DNA from: Parachlorella kessleri
Lineage: Eukaryota; Chlorophyta; Trebouxiophyceae; Chlorellales; Chlorellaceae
DNA length: 64,000 nt
NCBI GenBank assembly: GCA_001598975.1
Contig: BBXU01000011.1
Coordinates: forward strand, 1 to 64,000
Direction of reading: 5' to 3'
Every line of letters starts with the position of its first letter. Position 1 is the stretch's first letter. The notes beneath the pieces were generated by a model. That model was not told the origin of the DNA and did not search any database. It saw nothing but the letters and a program-made list of their open reading frames with translations. Position numbers and translations under genes: made by a program. Shown here piece by piece: positions 24,768-38,495 of the stretch.

Positions 24768-27700
24768 TCATCGCTTGGCGCGCTTGCCGCTGCCGCCCGC
24801 CGGCCTGCCGCCGCTGCCGCCGCCTTTCCGCTTTCTGTTGTACCCCTCGTCTTCTCCATCCGAGTCATCCCGCGCCTCGTCATCCCGCTTTGCTTGCTCC
24901 TCCAAATCATCCCAGTCCATGCCTGCAGCTAGGAACCCACTATTGGTTGCTCAGACCCTCAAGGGTCCGTTCGCAGCAGCGCAAGGGCAGCTGTCACAAT
25001 GACTGGGAAGGCAGATGTTGGTCGAGGACACAGTGCAGCCCACAGACCCATACCGATAGAGTCGAGCAAAAGGTAATACCGCTGGCATGCCCATGCACAC
25101 CTGTGCTGTGCCCTACAGCGCACTGGCCATTCACTGGCGGGCCAGTGTCGACAAAAAGCAAGCCCAGGGCAGTTTCCGTAGCGCTTTGCACCACTCTGCC
25201 ACCATAACCTCCTACCCAGCCAGGCAGCCTACCTTCTTCCTCAGAGTCGTCCTCAGCCTCAGCATCGCTGTCATCCTCACTAACAACTGACTCATCCTCA
25301 CTGTCCACATCGTCATCGCTCTCATCCTCCCCGCCGCTGGCGCAACGCAACCAAGGGAGCAGTTTCAGTCTAGCGCATGTCAGCAGCATGTCGCCATTCA
25401 ACATTGCTACTTGTGAGCCCACCAGGAACTGACACATTCATAGCCTGGGCAGCAGGTCGACACCCACATGAAGGCCAACACTGTGGCAGACCGCACACAA
25501 GGCAACCTTCACTCTATGTGCAAACAAAGGCGCTGCTGCAAGCCCCGCCCGCTTCGCAATGGATAAGCCAGTCAGCCAGATGCCCTTTGTTCACCTGTTT
25601 CATCAATTGCGGCTGCTAAGCCCAGCCGTAAGCAAGGCAAGCCTGCAAAAGCTCTTGCCTGCCTGCCTGCCTGCTCTTGCCTGCCTGCTCCACGACCCAC
25701 ACCCACACACACCTGGGTGCAAAGTCCGACTCCTCGTCTGCCTCCTCCTCGGAGTCGCTCTGCTCCACATCCAGGAAGTTCCACCCGCCGTCGGCAATAA
25801 ACTGCTCGGGGTCCTGCAGCAGGGAGAGCACACATGACAGAGACACGGATTTGTTGGATAGCGGCCGGCACACCCTGGGCTCCGAGGCATGGCCTTTGCC
25901 GCGGCAAGCCACAAGATTGGGTACAGCCCTGGCATGTTCAATACTGTTCATGCAAGCCCAGCCTGGCCATCAAGCCACCCCAGGACCAACAGGGTGCACA
26001 CACGCAGGCCCCCCAGCGAGTGCCTTGCCAGCAGCCATGAGGCCCACTAGTCACCGGCCCGCTATTCGGCAACGGCAGCCAGCATGCCCGCCACCCCACC
26101 CACCCACACCACCCCCGCGCTCCCAGTCCCCCCCCTCACCTCCTTGATTGACTTAAGGATGTTCTTCCACTGCAGGTTGACCTTGGACTCGTAGAACTTG
26201 ATCTCGATGGAGTTGAGCCAGTCCTGCAGCAGCAGCGCCAACGAACACCCCACCAATCAATGGGCCCCTCAGTCCAACTGGTGGCGGCCAGCAGTATGCA
26301 CATGCCCTCCTCACCCATCCACTGCGAAGTGTGTCACTGCAACACGTCCAGCAGGCGCACCAGACACACCCAGTCCAGGTCAGACCCATGTTGGGAAGCT
26401 CCTCATGTCGTGAGTATGAGCCTGTCCATGCCTCTGCCGCTCACCTTGATGGTGTCCAGGTACTGCGTGGGGATGGTGTCTATCCGTGCCACATCCCGGT
26501 TCAAGTCCTGCTCGCAGTGCACGGCACGGGCAAGGGCTTCAGCGTTTCATGCGTAGCCAGGCACACGTGCATAAGCACTGCAGGCATCCCGGGCAAGTCA
26601 CGAAGCTAAGGCGGCAACGTGTCCTCCTAGCACCTGAAGGAGCAGCAGGTGGTGCAGCGGCAGCAGCGTCCCCGACACGTGAGGCAATTAAAGTGCCGGC
26701 AATAAGATCGTGTCACCTTCATGATGAGGACCATGTCGAAGTTGCGCAGGTTGAAGCCCACCCGCTCCAGGTTCACCAAGTTCACCTCTGCGGCGCCAAG
26801 CACACACAGTAGCAGCGTCACACTGTGGTCCAAGCCAGGCAGGCCCTGCCCACGCCCTGGAGACCCACAACGCGCACGACGCAGCTGGCAAGATCTCCAT
26901 GGCGGTACCAAAGATACCTTTCACTCCCTCGGTCCCCCCCCCGCGGCGCAGCTTTCCCATGCCCAGCCCCACGCGCGGCTGCCCGGCAATGGGCCTTGCT
27001 GCAGGTCGCACATGCGCTGCCAGCGATGCCAGTGTCCTCGGACCGTCACTTGCCACCCACCCATCACCCACCTGAGAGCGTGAGCACTGTGAAAGGCATC
27101 TCTGTGAGCTCCACCAGGCAGTTGACGGTGGGCATGATGAAGGCGCTGGAGCGGCTGGGCACGCCGAAGAAGCCCAGCTCCCGGAAGGGGATCTCAAACT
27201 CTAGGTTCAGGTCGCTGCAGGCAGGCAGGGGCAGGGCAGCAGGGGCAGGGCGATTGGGGTGTGTGCGTAGGGTGTATCGAGGGTGAGGTGTGTTGAGCAG
27301 GCAGGCGTGCTGGTGTTAGCCACTGGCATTGTGTGTGGGGGAGGGGGTTTGCTGATGCTGCCTGCCAGCCAGGGATGTGGCACAGCAGCAGCGAGCCTCA
27401 GCGCATGTGCCAGGCCCAAGAACCTTACCAATTACTAACGCACACCCTCAAGCTGCCACAGTGCAAGACGCTCTGTCCCTCCTCCTGGCACATTATAACG
27501 TCCCAAGACTACCAAAGCGACCCTCGGGGTCTCACCTGTAGTCGCGCTCCCAGATGTCCTGCTGCACCCGCTTCACAAACTGGCTGAACTGGCGGTTAAT
27601 GGAGTTGCGCCGCTCACGCTCGCGCTGCTCCTCCTCAATCTCGTCAGGGTCGTACCTGTCACACACGCACGCCCATGGCCAGCCAGTCAGTGATCTAGAT

Positions 27701-30700
27701 GGCCAGAAGCCAGGCACAACAGAATCGCATGGGGGGAACCCTTTGCAACAAGCCTTAGCAGCATTTCTCCTCCTAACGTCCCCACAAGGCGAGGCTACAA
27801 GCCAAGGCAAGGCCTTCAGGCAATACGATGCTCTTGTGACAAAGACATGCAGGCTGGCAGTGCCAGTCAGTGCCCCCACGGCCCTCCAGCCGAGCAGCCC
27901 CCTTCATCCCATAGCATGCAGCCAGGCGCTCAAGGCCTGCCCTACCACGCAACCACCCGCCCACTCCTTCAATGTGCCCCATGCGCCTTTCAAAACCCAG
28001 CAGCACCCCAGCTACACGCACCCCCTCCACAACACAGATATAGAGCACCAACCAAGCATTGACAAGTGCCCTCCTCACATGGAGCGCCTTCCCGCCTCCA
28101 GCGTCTGCACCGTGTCCATCACCTCCGTGTAGAACTGCACGTCGTTGGTCTTCTTCTTGCCCACCTGCACGCACACAGCCAGCCAGCGCCAGCTGGGTGT
28201 CTACCACACTCTCTTGAATGGAACTCCTGCGGAACACATGGCTTGGGTATGTTGCCCTCTGAGGGATTGAAAGTTACATAGCTGCATATTCATGCAAACA
28301 GCTGCCGGGTACAAACACAAGCTCGCACCAGGCTGCGGTCAGGACCATGTGAGCACACGCTTGAGCGGCCCAGTCTAGCATGCATGCCCTCCTTTTCAAC
28401 CCCTTGCGCACCATGATTGGGTTGATGAGGTGGAAGTGGACCAGCGTGATCATCTCGTTCTCAGCAGGCTGGAAGAACGCGTGCTTGACATTCCTGCAGG
28501 CACGCCGGCAGCATGTGCGCGCTCGAGGGACCCCTCGTCAAGCACACTTCACCCAGATGCCTCAACCACTTACCAAACCCCTGCCCCTCGTACTGCACAG
28601 CCAAGAAGCGAGGGCTAGCCTATACACAACGCAGTGCATAGCACAACAGCGAAAGCTGGTGTAAACCAGACGCACGCAGGCCCGGGTATATATGCTCACC
28701 CCCTACCTCATCTCACCCTCGACACAAGCAGAGTCCCTTGCCAAACCCAACCAGGGCAACCCTCCATGGCACACCCCCCCCCCCCCCCCCACACACACAC
28801 CTGTACATGATGTCCAGCTCCTCCCCCTTGGGCGACGTGTAGCGGAAGCCGTTGGCGTGCGCCTCCAGCGTGCCCGTCACCTTGCGTCCCTTGCCGCCAA
28901 ACGCAGGCCGCACCCACACATCGGGCAGCGAGTACACTCGGCCCTGCGGGAGGCAATGGGGGTGCGGCACAGGCAACAGCATCACATGCTTAGGATTAAG
29001 GGCTGGGGAGGTGCCAAGGTGCACAGCAGGCCTGCAAGACGCGCAGCTGCAGAGGATGGCTACACCAGCCAAACCGTCCTTCGGTAGCGAGTCTGCTAGC
29101 AGCTGACAGGGTGGAAAACACAGCAAACCTCAAGCTTGCTCTCAGCGGAGCAACCCAGGCTGACTGGCTGCCGCAGCCGTCGCACCAAGTCCGAGTCCAC
29201 ATTCATCCACCACCACCGCCCCAGCAGCCTTCCCGGGCAGGCATGTGTGTGCCCCCCCCCCCCTGGCCCCCTCGCTCGCTTACCTTGCCGCGGACCAGCT
29301 TCTCCTGCTGCACCAGCGTGGCTCGCTCCGCCTTCTCCTTCTCGCGCTGCTGCACCGCGCCGCGCAGCATCTTGATCTCCTGCGCCGGCAGCAGCGGCGG
29401 CAGCACACCCTCAGGCGCCTTGCAGAGCCCCCAGCATTACCCCCTAAAACGAGGCCGACAACAGCCCATATGGATATCGGCACGCGCCTGCCTGCCGTAG
29501 ACACCAGGGATGCAAAGACTAAAAGAGGTAAGGTGGAACAGCAGGGGCAGGGTGAGGGCCAGGGCGGGGGCATTACCTGCACCACCTTGGCCGCGTGGCG
29601 GCTGTCGGCCGACCGGTATGACAGCTCCTTGACAAACACGGAGCGCGGGAAGCGCGCGCCCGGCTCAAACGAGGGCCCAAAGTTGAAGTTGACCCGGATG
29701 TAGGCGGTGTCACCCTCCTGCGGCGGACAACGTCACCGGGGGTTGGTGCCAGACTAAGTACCATTGGGTAGGCAGGCAGTCAGCACCAGAACGGGCCTTG
29801 ATACCTGCCCAGGATGGGTCACTCGCCACAAGGTAGGGAGGGACAAGAACAGACAACCCAACCCACAACAGATTTGAGCAGCAATACAGGTCCTAAGCCG
29901 CACCACACGGCTTTGGGGCCCACAAGGAGGGGGCGGCCTCCCTCCCTTCACCCTAGACCCACCGCACCACCCCAGCCGCCCACCTGGTTGTAGGTGGCGT
30001 TCTTGACAGTGAGGATGTGGAAGGGCACCAGCATGCCATAGATGGGCACCAGAATGCACTCGCTGCGGTGGTCCACCTGCGAACAAACGGTGTGTGTGCT
30101 CATGTCACGTCCTGCAATGGAGCGGTACTGACCCTGGCTGGCACCAAACCCCTCCCCTTCTTGCTCGATGGGCGCATCTTAAACAGGGGTTACTTTTGGC
30201 TTGGCTCGGTTGCCACCTCAGCCGACTCACTGGGCAAGCTTGCCATTGCTGCCATGCTCGCTGCCTCTGCCCGCCCGCTTCAGGATGCCCACACACCTCC
30301 CTTCCCCCCTGAGGCTGCAGGCTGCCGCGGGTCCAACCCAAACGCCGCATGCATGGGCCAGCAGCACGTCTCTCTGCATGCCTCTCAGGCAGGCAGGCAG
30401 GCAGGCATGCTGGAAGGGGACTCCCAGGCTCTCCCCTAATGAGGTCCCCCTCCCTCCCCCCTCACCTGCACCGTCAGGCCCTGGAACTGCTGCATCTCCG
30501 ACACCGACTTGTACGCAACCGTTTCGGACACCCTGCGCCCGCCGGGGCCCGCGCCGCCGCGGCCGTCGGCGCCGTTCTTGTTCAGCATGTTCAGCGTGGC
30601 CTGGTTCACGCGCTGCAGCAGGTCCTCCTGGTTCTCCTTCTGCCGCCGCCTGCGCCATGTGCAACTCAACAACCTGAAACAGTCTCTACTACCATCTGAT

Positions 30701-33700
30701 TCAGTACAAATCTAACAAATTACGGAGATACATTGATAAGACATGTGCCTGGCCAACCGCTACCAGCTCGGGCAGCGTATAACCAAAAGGTGTGCTGCTG
30801 GCGTGGCATGCGGCCATCCTCACAGCACAGTGACCCAGGGCCATCCAATACAACCTATTTTCCCTACCGCTCGTCCGCCTTGGCCTGGAAGTCCACATGC
30901 TCTGTGCGCGTCGACTTGCGCATGGCCATGGCCTCATACTCGTCATCCACAGCAGGCGCAGCGCCGCCGTCCTCCCCGCCCTCATCCTGACCCTGTAGCA
31001 GGGGTCGAAGGGATGCAGGCGCTAGTGAGGTTTGGACTGCAGCAGCACCCCTGCGACTCACTCCTGGTAGCCTGAGGACAACGCATCGCATACATGCTGC
31101 TAGAACTGGGAGTACCACCAATCCGCCTGGCGGCTCAGCTGGTGAAGCCACAACGGTGGACCCAGCAAGCGATGCATCTACAGACCCCTGACTGCTGCAG
31201 TGCAGCTGCACCCTCCCAGCAGTTTCACCCTCCCACCGCCTTTCTATGACACGCGCCACGCCGCAGCCCACCACCCCAAAGGCCCGCACACCGCCCTGCA
31301 GGCAGCACCTCACTGCAGCAACCACAGCCAACGCTTGCAGGCAGCACCTCTCTGCAGACGACAGCCACCACTCGCCTTGAGATAGTATGCCACCTCCTTC
31401 CAATCCTTGGGTGCCGCTGCAGTGGCGTAGTCGGGGGCGCCGCCCCCCGCCTTGATGATGACGGTATCTGCTACCAGCATCGCATACCTGCGGCCCGGCT
31501 CGTCGTCCGGGTCATCTCGAGTCAGGTCCGACACACCTGCACGGGAGCAACAGGAGGGGGACAGGCCTGCTGGGTGATGATGCGCTGTGCTGGGACACTG
31601 TCTCTATTCTGGGGTGTTTGGGGTGCACAGCCCAGGTGTGACAAGCACCTGGCATGGGAAGACAAGCTTGTGACGAAGGAAACCCAAGCGGCACCCTAGC
31701 AGCTAACTGAGAAGCAGCCTCTTACCTCTGCTTTCAAGTAAGGCTTGTGGCTAGTAGAGCAAACCTACAGCCTGCACCACACCGGCATGCTGGCCAGGGG
31801 TCTCGTCTAGCCCCTTCCATGGCGCCTGGTCGCACCACCACCCCCAGCCATGCAGAATTCAGGCCAGCTGCAGCGTGGGCACTGCCCACCTCCATCGGCC
31901 CGCCACGCCACTACCCACCTACAACAACGTTGAACGTCATGCCCGCCCGGACGGGCTTTGCGTTGTTGGCTGACAGCTGCTGTGTGGAGTCCCGCAGCTC
32001 CAGCCCGATGGCGGAGCCTAGGCTGCGCGGCAGCTTCTCCACCAGGTGGCCCTGCCCCCTGGCCTGCACAGTCACACCCGCGCATCATGCATGCAGGGGG
32101 TGCTGCCGTCGGCACTGGCTTTGCAGGGGTGTGGAAGATTCTACACAGCCACCCACCAGCCCCGCTGTGGGTGGGTGTCACGCCTGGCCACTTTATCATG
32201 CGCGTAGAAGAGCTGCCCATCCCACTGCACCACAGGCAGCTCAGGAGGGCTCACCCCCCTCTGCTGCTGAACAAGTTGTAAGCCAGCCTGGGGCTTGTCA
32301 GCAGGTACAACGCACCATCCCGACGTAGTAGCCACCGTCCGTCCCACCACCACCCAACCCTGACCAGAACTCCGCAGGCTCCTGCCCTGCCCTCTGCACC
32401 TTGAGCGCCTTCACGACTGCTTCATGTGCCGCAGACATGGGCGCACCCTCCACCAGGGCTGCCACGGCCGCCTGGTGCGCCGCCAGCAGCGCCGCGTACT
32501 CCTCCTCCTGCTTCTTGCTGGGGTCCACAAAGTAGGTGCGCGCCACGTTGGCGCAGTAGGAGGCATACCTGCTCGCTCAGACGGGGACCGGAGGGGGGGG
32601 GGGGGGCGTGCAGTCAGGTAGAGGTGTGGGCTTCCAAGCTGTACAGGGGACATGGAGGCCTGAGCGGAAAATATACTATGTTGTGGTGCTTCAGGATCCA
32701 CAAGCCAGCAGCAAGGGCAGCAGCACCGCATATGATACTCTAGTGAGGTCACTCCACGGTGTCAAGACGGCATGGCGGTGTGCGGCCACGCTTTGGTCCT
32801 CCTTCAACCCTGCTGCTGCCAGCCCCAGCACCGCAGCCATAGCCTGTGCGACCCTCACTTGGCGCCCAGCGAGCACACGATGACACCGTAGTGCAGGCTG
32901 TTGTCGTTGGAGACGGCCCCCGCAAGGCGCACGTCGTACTCCCCGCCGGACTGGAACACGGGGGGGTAGGCGATGTCCAGCAGCTCCGCCTGCCCAAAAG
33001 GGGCACAGCCGCAAGGTGCAAAACAGGTATCAAGGAACTCTTACCCCCGCCTTACAATGCCTCAATGCAACTGGGCGCATGCAGGGTACTTAGCCGGGAT
33101 GCAGATTGCATCAATCCTACTGCATGGTGGCAATGAGCGCGTCGCTTCCGTGAGTTTCATGGCATCACCAGCCACCTCACTTCTCAATGCAACCCCCAAG
33201 TAACAGCACCGCAACCGCCTAGTAGTATCTCCTGCCAACAGTACTAGGAAGCTGTACTGAGGGGCTCCCTAGCACATAATGCCAGCACTGACCTTGAGCT
33301 TGATGTTGATCTTGGAGGGATCTGTGATGACCTCCTCCGTCTTGGCTGCCAGCTTGCTGTGCTTCACCTTCATCTCCTGGTCAATGATCTCTGCAACCAC
33401 ACACAGTGACAACGAACAGCGCTTACCAGCTTAGACAAGCGGCCCCCAAGCGGCCGCCGCGTCCGGGCTGCTGGCTTCCATTCCAGTTTTTGGGATGGCT
33501 GGTCCTCCAAAGCAGGAAGGGCAATACACCCGAGTAGCGGCGAGGAGATCCCCTCACGCAGCTTGCTGTCCCCACCGGGCCGGCCCAGTTGTCCCACGCC
33601 GGCCCCGGCGTGGCTAGGAGGCCCTGTGCAGTTCAACCCTTAACCCATCCCACACTCGTCCCCCTCGCGCCTTGCCTTCTATCTGCGGCACCGCAAAGCT

Positions 33701-34974
33701 GTTGACCGCGCTGCTGACCAGGAAGGCCGCCTTGCGCAGGTTTTTCAGCTCGTCCTCGTCCTTGACTGCCCAGGCATCAGCCAGCGCGGCACCCACGTCC
33801 ACGGTGGACAGGCCCGAACCCGCGAGGGTCTCCAGCCATAGGGAGGCAAAGGGACCCTCCGGCTTCTCCTGCAGGCCGCCAGGGCTCGCTTGCCAATCAA
33901 TATCCACCCTTGAGTACAACCCTGAGCCCACAACACTGTAAATAATGCTGCACCTATCCTGTCAACTATTCGTCGGAGTCCTCCAAGAACACCCGCCAGA
34001 TTCGGAAGATTCAAATTCTAGTGCGAGGCTGGGGCAACCCGTGGCCAGACATGGACATGATGCCAGAGTTGCTCCTCCTCCTCATCCTCCTCAGTGGACC
34101 TCCCAGCCCCAAAATGTTCACTGGCACCCTCCACCGCACAGGGCAGCACCAGGCACCACAGCACACAGGCCTCGGTGCCCTCCCAACACGCACCTTTGGC
34201 AGGACGCCCACGAGCGGGGTGTCCCCCGCCGCCTTTGCTGCCTCCAGCACCCGGCCCATCTGCTCGCTGCCGTCCTCCTTCTTGCCCTTGGTGTGCAGCA
34301 CCAGCGCCAGGCCGAGCGCCCGGCAGGCGCCCTCCAGCTGCTGCAGGAGCTGCACCTTCTTGGCGCCCGCCAGCGCATGCACCTCGGACTTGGTGAAGAG
34401 CAGCAGGGTGTCTGGCGGAACAGGTCACCAGGCCGGGACCATGTGTCAGTTGTGGGTGTGTCACGCGTGCCACAACAGGAGCTGCAGGCCCGAGGTGCTC
34501 GAGGTGAGGGTCGCAACCACCACCAGCACCGAGGTACAACAGCAGCGCTGGGGAGCCCCACAGGTGTTGCTCATGTGCTCCACCAGCCAGGGTAACTCGA
34601 AGTGGGCCCTCTGGCCTCACCTGTGAACTCATAGCCCAGCAGCCACAGGTGGAGGGAGGTGGACTTCCAGTACCTCAGCCCCTCCGCTGCAGCCCCTGAG
34701 ATAACGGCAACACAAGTGGCACCGTTCCAATACGCCCCATCCTGCAGCAGCAGGGACGACAGTGCTGGGTGTCTCGTTGAGCTGTTAGGCTCCTCAGTGC
34801 CCATTCTGCACCCTGTCAGCAGTGCAGAGCCAATACGAAAGCAACTGCCAGACATCTATTTTACAGCAGAGACATGACTTGAACGCCTCCTCTTGCCTCC
34901 ATCGACAGCACCTTCCAGGAATCGTATAGCGTTTTGAGCCGCCTCTGGAACGCTCCAGTGTTGATGGTCACCAT
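24768..34974 (-). CDS. SPT16: FACT complex subunit SPT16, 25 exons
   Basis: SPT16 with SSRP1/POB3 forms FACT, which loosens and rebuilds nucleosomes during transcription and replication. Exons in order: 34912-34974, 34621-34741, 34194-34411, 33676-33868, 33293-33390, 32859-32989, 32400-32568, 31919-32063, 31376-31536, 30868-30992, 30466-30649, 29984-30076, 29577-29717, 29284-29418, 28801-28943, 28412-28493, 28079-28164, 27536-27655, 27072-27214, 26717-26787, 26445-26507, 26140-26223, 25713-25813, 25233-25336, 24768-24922. All phases agree and give 1042 residues, close to the usual ~1040. Seen in order: aminopeptidase-like N-domain (AFQRRLKTLYDSW onward, residues 1 to ~440), dimerisation domain, double-PH middle domain (HAFFQPAENEMITLVHFHL; YDPDEIEEEQRERERR), then DGGWNFL and a very acidic Asp/Glu/Ser tail ending in basic GSGKRAKR. 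Introns after 33676 and 31376 have GC donors. The start MVTINTG is supported by the family. Confidence 0.97.
28774..28800. repeat. C17 tract followed by (AC)5 at a splice donor
   Basis: On the coding (minus) strand the SPT16 exon ending at 28801 is followed directly by (GT)5 and then 17 G. The repeat therefore forms the first 27 bases of the intron, including the 5' splice site. Confidence 0.9.
32593..32606. repeat. G14 homopolymer
   Basis: A run of 14 G (plus strand) lies in the SPT16 intron upstream of the exon at 32400-32568. It is likely length-variable and prone to sequencing error. Confidence 0.9.
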
Positions 34975-35500
34975 GGTGCTACACCACTGGAAATGATCAC
35001 TTCCGTAATACCATGCCAGACCAGCAAGTCCCCATATACTTGCTATCCGGGCACTGCAGCAAATACTCAATGCCTCCAAGGAGAGAAGTCCGGTTCTAAA
35101 CTACCTTCCCGCCCCTTCAAAAGCATGCTCCCGCCAGGCACCTTGGACTTGCTAGGACATTCAATCCCCCAACCACATTCAATTGAACTGACTTGTTTGG
35201 TCCCTGCCCCTCCTGGTGCAGAGTCTGTGTGAAGTTCAGGACATTGCGATCGCTTCCAGTGTAAAATGCCTTGTATGGGTGTCATCAACTAGCGTTGGGC
35301 GAGTTTGCAGCACTGGGCAATCTTAGCTTTCGCGTCCTTACATTGCGTGCTGCGTTTTGGAGTGCTACCTAGGTGCATATCCAGAACTACAAAGGCTGCC
35401 TAAAAGTAAGCTCAGTAAGAGATATAGATTTCTGTGCTTATTGCCTACTAGCTCATCAAGAGTAAGCTGAAACTAATTACACATGCGGGACAGACCCCAC
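34975..35500. other. Gap between AP1M 3' end and SPT16 start
   Basis: This is the SPT16 promoter and 5' UTR plus the AP-1 mu 3' UTR; both genes are on the minus strand. The AP1M poly(A) signal is at 35477-35481. The region 35280-35480 is relatively AT-rich. No other feature was seen. Confidence 0.6.
35477..35481 (-). terminator. TGTAA poly(A) signal of AP1M gene
   Basis: The minus-strand TGTAA is about 20 nt beyond the AP1M stop codon. It fits the chlorophyte consensus. Confidence 0.6.
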
Positions 35501-38495
35501 TCAAGCTGCGCTTCTAATCTCGTAATCGCCTGCGGTTGTGATGTACCGCACCCAGGGCAACGCCTGGTACCCGCTCTTCTCGATCACCTTGAGGTAGCGC
35601 ACCTGCACCAACATGGGAAATGCGAGCCATCAACCTAGGGCAGAGCGACTCCAACCCTGGTTACTGTCCTGCAAGAGCTAGCAGCATGTGACTGCACCAC
35701 CAATGCTTGCCGTCCTATATACGAAGTCCACGTTGTTCAGAGTGAGGCTCGCAGGATGGGGCTGAAGGTGAGCATGCGAGGCCGTGGCAAACCAACCTGG
35801 ATGCCAGAGACTGTGAAGTATGGAATCTCAAACTTCACTTTGATGGGCGGCATCCGGCCGCGGTTCTCCTCCTCAGCCTCCACTGCACGTACAATGGTGT
35901 CGTGTAGCTGTTGCTGAAGAAGCGCCTTGTGACACAACGTTGGGAACGCCATGACAGTGGTAAGCAAGCACCTGTATATCGCTCGCTCGGAGCGGTACGC
36001 ATCAGTAACATAGGGGCCCTGCCAACAGTAATACTTGTATGATGTTCCCATAAGCTCACCGGACGGCAAGCCAAATTTACACCGCAGCAGCAGCTCCCGC
36101 CCGCCTGGGAAGTTCTTGATCTTCCACACCAGCGCCTCCTTCTCAGGCGCATACACAGCGTTGCCCTGCACAAGTCCAACTGATGTAGCCTGTTACCAGT
36201 GAAAGGAAACGCCTAGGACGCTGTGACACCCCACCACAGCAATCTTCAACACACCAGTCCACTCGGAGCAGTCGGCAGCCACTGTTTGGCCACGCCACCC
36301 AGCTGTCCCACCTGGGATGTCCGCACTGTGGGTGTGATGGCGTCGGGCGGCAATGGCAGCACTATTTCCACTGACGTGGCTGCGCTACGCTCCTTGAACT
36401 GCGACCGCGCCTTCACCAGGTACTCGATCCTGCTGCGGCTGTGCTTCTCAACCTGGCACTCCACCCAAATCAGCGGCTTGACGTTCTGGCTTAGGCGGTA
36501 GGTCCTGCAGGTAACAAGGGCTTAACAGGATTGGAAGGGAACTGTGCACCAAACAGGGCCACTGTAACAGCCAGCGATGCTGCACTTCACAATCTGTACC
36601 AGCCAGCGATGCTGCAAAATATCGGTAACTGCAGGACCTCTTTGCAGGCCAGAACATTGCTGGAGAATTTGATCACTCCATAGGGTAAACCCACATGAGA
36701 TCGAAGGCACCGTCAGGTGGGATGAAGGAGATGGTGCGGTCATTCTCAAAGCGCGCCAGGCGCACACACTGGTGGAACTTCATGTCCTCCAGGTCAACAG
36801 CTTTCTGCCGTCCCACCCGGCCTTGCGCCTCAAACAGCACCTACAATCCAGCAAGTGAGGCATCCCCAGTCTACACCCATGATAGTGGCCACAGCTGCCT
36901 TTCCATGCACCCTGCCACCCTACAGGCACCTCGACTACACTTCCCGGCCAAAGTCCTCCAGGATGAGCACTACCCCAGAGGTGCAACCTCTGCTGCAGCA
37001 TGGCTGCCTTGCCAACATTAACAAGGACCTCAGCACCACCGCTGAGCTTGTCATATTGGCTGCAAGCCACGCACCAGACCGCACCAGACCCCAACTATTT
37101 TGGAGTACACACTAGCCCTCGAGTCCGCACCTTGTCATTCAGCCCAAGCTTGCACTCCGGCATGCCGCTGAGGTAGGCTCGCATTTTCAGCGCGCCCACC
37201 ACCTCGCTGCGTACCACAGTGCCATTGGAGTTCACCAGCAGGTTCACCGACTCCACCACGTCCAAGAAGACCTCATTCTTCTTGTAGCTGATGCCCTCTG
37301 TTCGCCAGGATACTGCGTTGGTCACAGCCATGGGCGGCCGAGCCTGTACCTGCAAGTACAGAAGAGTGCAACGGATTGGGTGCGCAGCATCTGCCACCAC
37401 TACATGACTCGACAACCCAGCATTCACCACGATTCCATGAATTAGGGGCTACTTCTGCCAAGTGGCTGCCATCAACTCCGGCAAATCAGCTTACCGCCAT
37501 TTTGTAGGCATCAGTCTTGATGTACTCAGACAATATCTTGGCTTCTGTGAACTGAGGGTGCCCAAAGTCCATAACCTGTACTGAGTCAACAACAGATCTA
37601 GTTGCAAATGACCCCTACACTCGAGCTTACCATGCTGCACACTATCCTTCAATGATTCTTAACAAAGCCGCCTGCGCTAACATTTTTGAAACCCAATGTG
37701 CGCTGCAGCATGCCCTCCAGATTCTATGACTTATTGCACATCAAACAGGCTTGCCTCGTCTAACAGCTCGTACGCAATGACGAAGTTGTCCTGCAGGGAC
37801 TCCTCTTCCAACTGCAAGTGACAACACACAACAACTTGCTTAAGAGTCGACGATCAGTGTCATCATTCTGCCGTGCCTGTGCCCATGCAATCGGAGCTCG
37901 AATGAAGCATATTGCCTCTTATGGACTTACGAACGACGAGCAGAACGCTAGCCTAGACCCCAGGAGGTATGGGGTACAAGCAGCGCCACACACTAACCTC
38001 CTACTGTCCACGGCCCTGTGAGCAAATAACGGTGCCGCAAGCTCTCGACAAGGCCTTGGACTCACCTCCTGGAAGTAGTGCTTGAAAATCTCTATGAGTT
38101 TGTGTAGGAACACCAGGATGGCTGCTGCGTTCACGTTAGTGCGGGTGATGGCCAGCACATACAGGTTGGAGTGCTGGACATATATGTAGCTGACATTCTC
38201 GTCCTGAACGACTGGGCTGGACTTGCCGGACTCCTCCAGTTCATTTAGCTTGCTCATGAACCGATCAGCTGAGCGCAGCGGGATGTCGCCCCTGCGGTGG
38301 CAGAGTGCTGCTGCTTTCTCATGTGCACCAGCGCTGTCCAAGTACCCGGCTAGGGAGCAATTTCCTTCACATGCCAGGCCTGCAGAAGCAAGGCCTGCTC
38401 CTGGGCTGGCCGCAACTCCACACGCACCTGTAATCCCGGAAAAGCACAGGCTTCCCCTTGGAGTCCAGGAAGAGCAGGGCAGAAATCGCGCTCAT
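35501..38495 (-). CDS. AP1M: AP-1 clathrin adaptor complex, mu (medium) subunit
   Basis: The mu chain of AP-1 binds YxxPhi sorting signals and clathrin-coat cargo at the trans-Golgi and endosomes. Ten exons join in phase: 38428-38495, 38066-38291, 37755-37811, 37495-37575, 37131-37349, 36695-36840, 36312-36504, 36060-36165, 35797-35882, 35501-35602, giving 427 residues, the usual AP1M length. Visible landmarks are the longin-like start MSAISALLFLDSKGKPVLFRDYR, the linker KTDAYKMAVQARPPMAVTNA, the mu-homology domain (NEVFLDVVESVNLLVNSNG; KLGLNDKVLFEAQGR; FIPPDGAFDLMTYRLS) and the conserved end IEKSGYQALPWVRYIT. The PPMAVTNAVSWR segment and overall length favour AP-1 over AP-2, -3 or -4. The intron after exon 3 has a GC donor (37754). 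A 17-nt direct repeat lies in intron 6. Confidence 0.97.
36568..36616. repeat. 17-nt direct repeat in an AP1M intron
   Basis: The motif CAGCCAGCGATGCTGCA occurs at 36568-36584 and again at 36600-36616, between the exons at 36312-36504 and 36695-36840. Confidence 0.85.

Noticed and set aside
34018..34632. About 200-codon frames on both strands
   Set aside because: They overlap SPT16 exon 3 (34194-34411) out of frame. The in-frame exon carries the conserved SPT16 N-domain.
36568..36616. Insertion-element footprint in the AP1M intron
   Set aside because: The 17-nt direct repeats flank only 15 bases and no mobile-element ends, so it is a local duplication.
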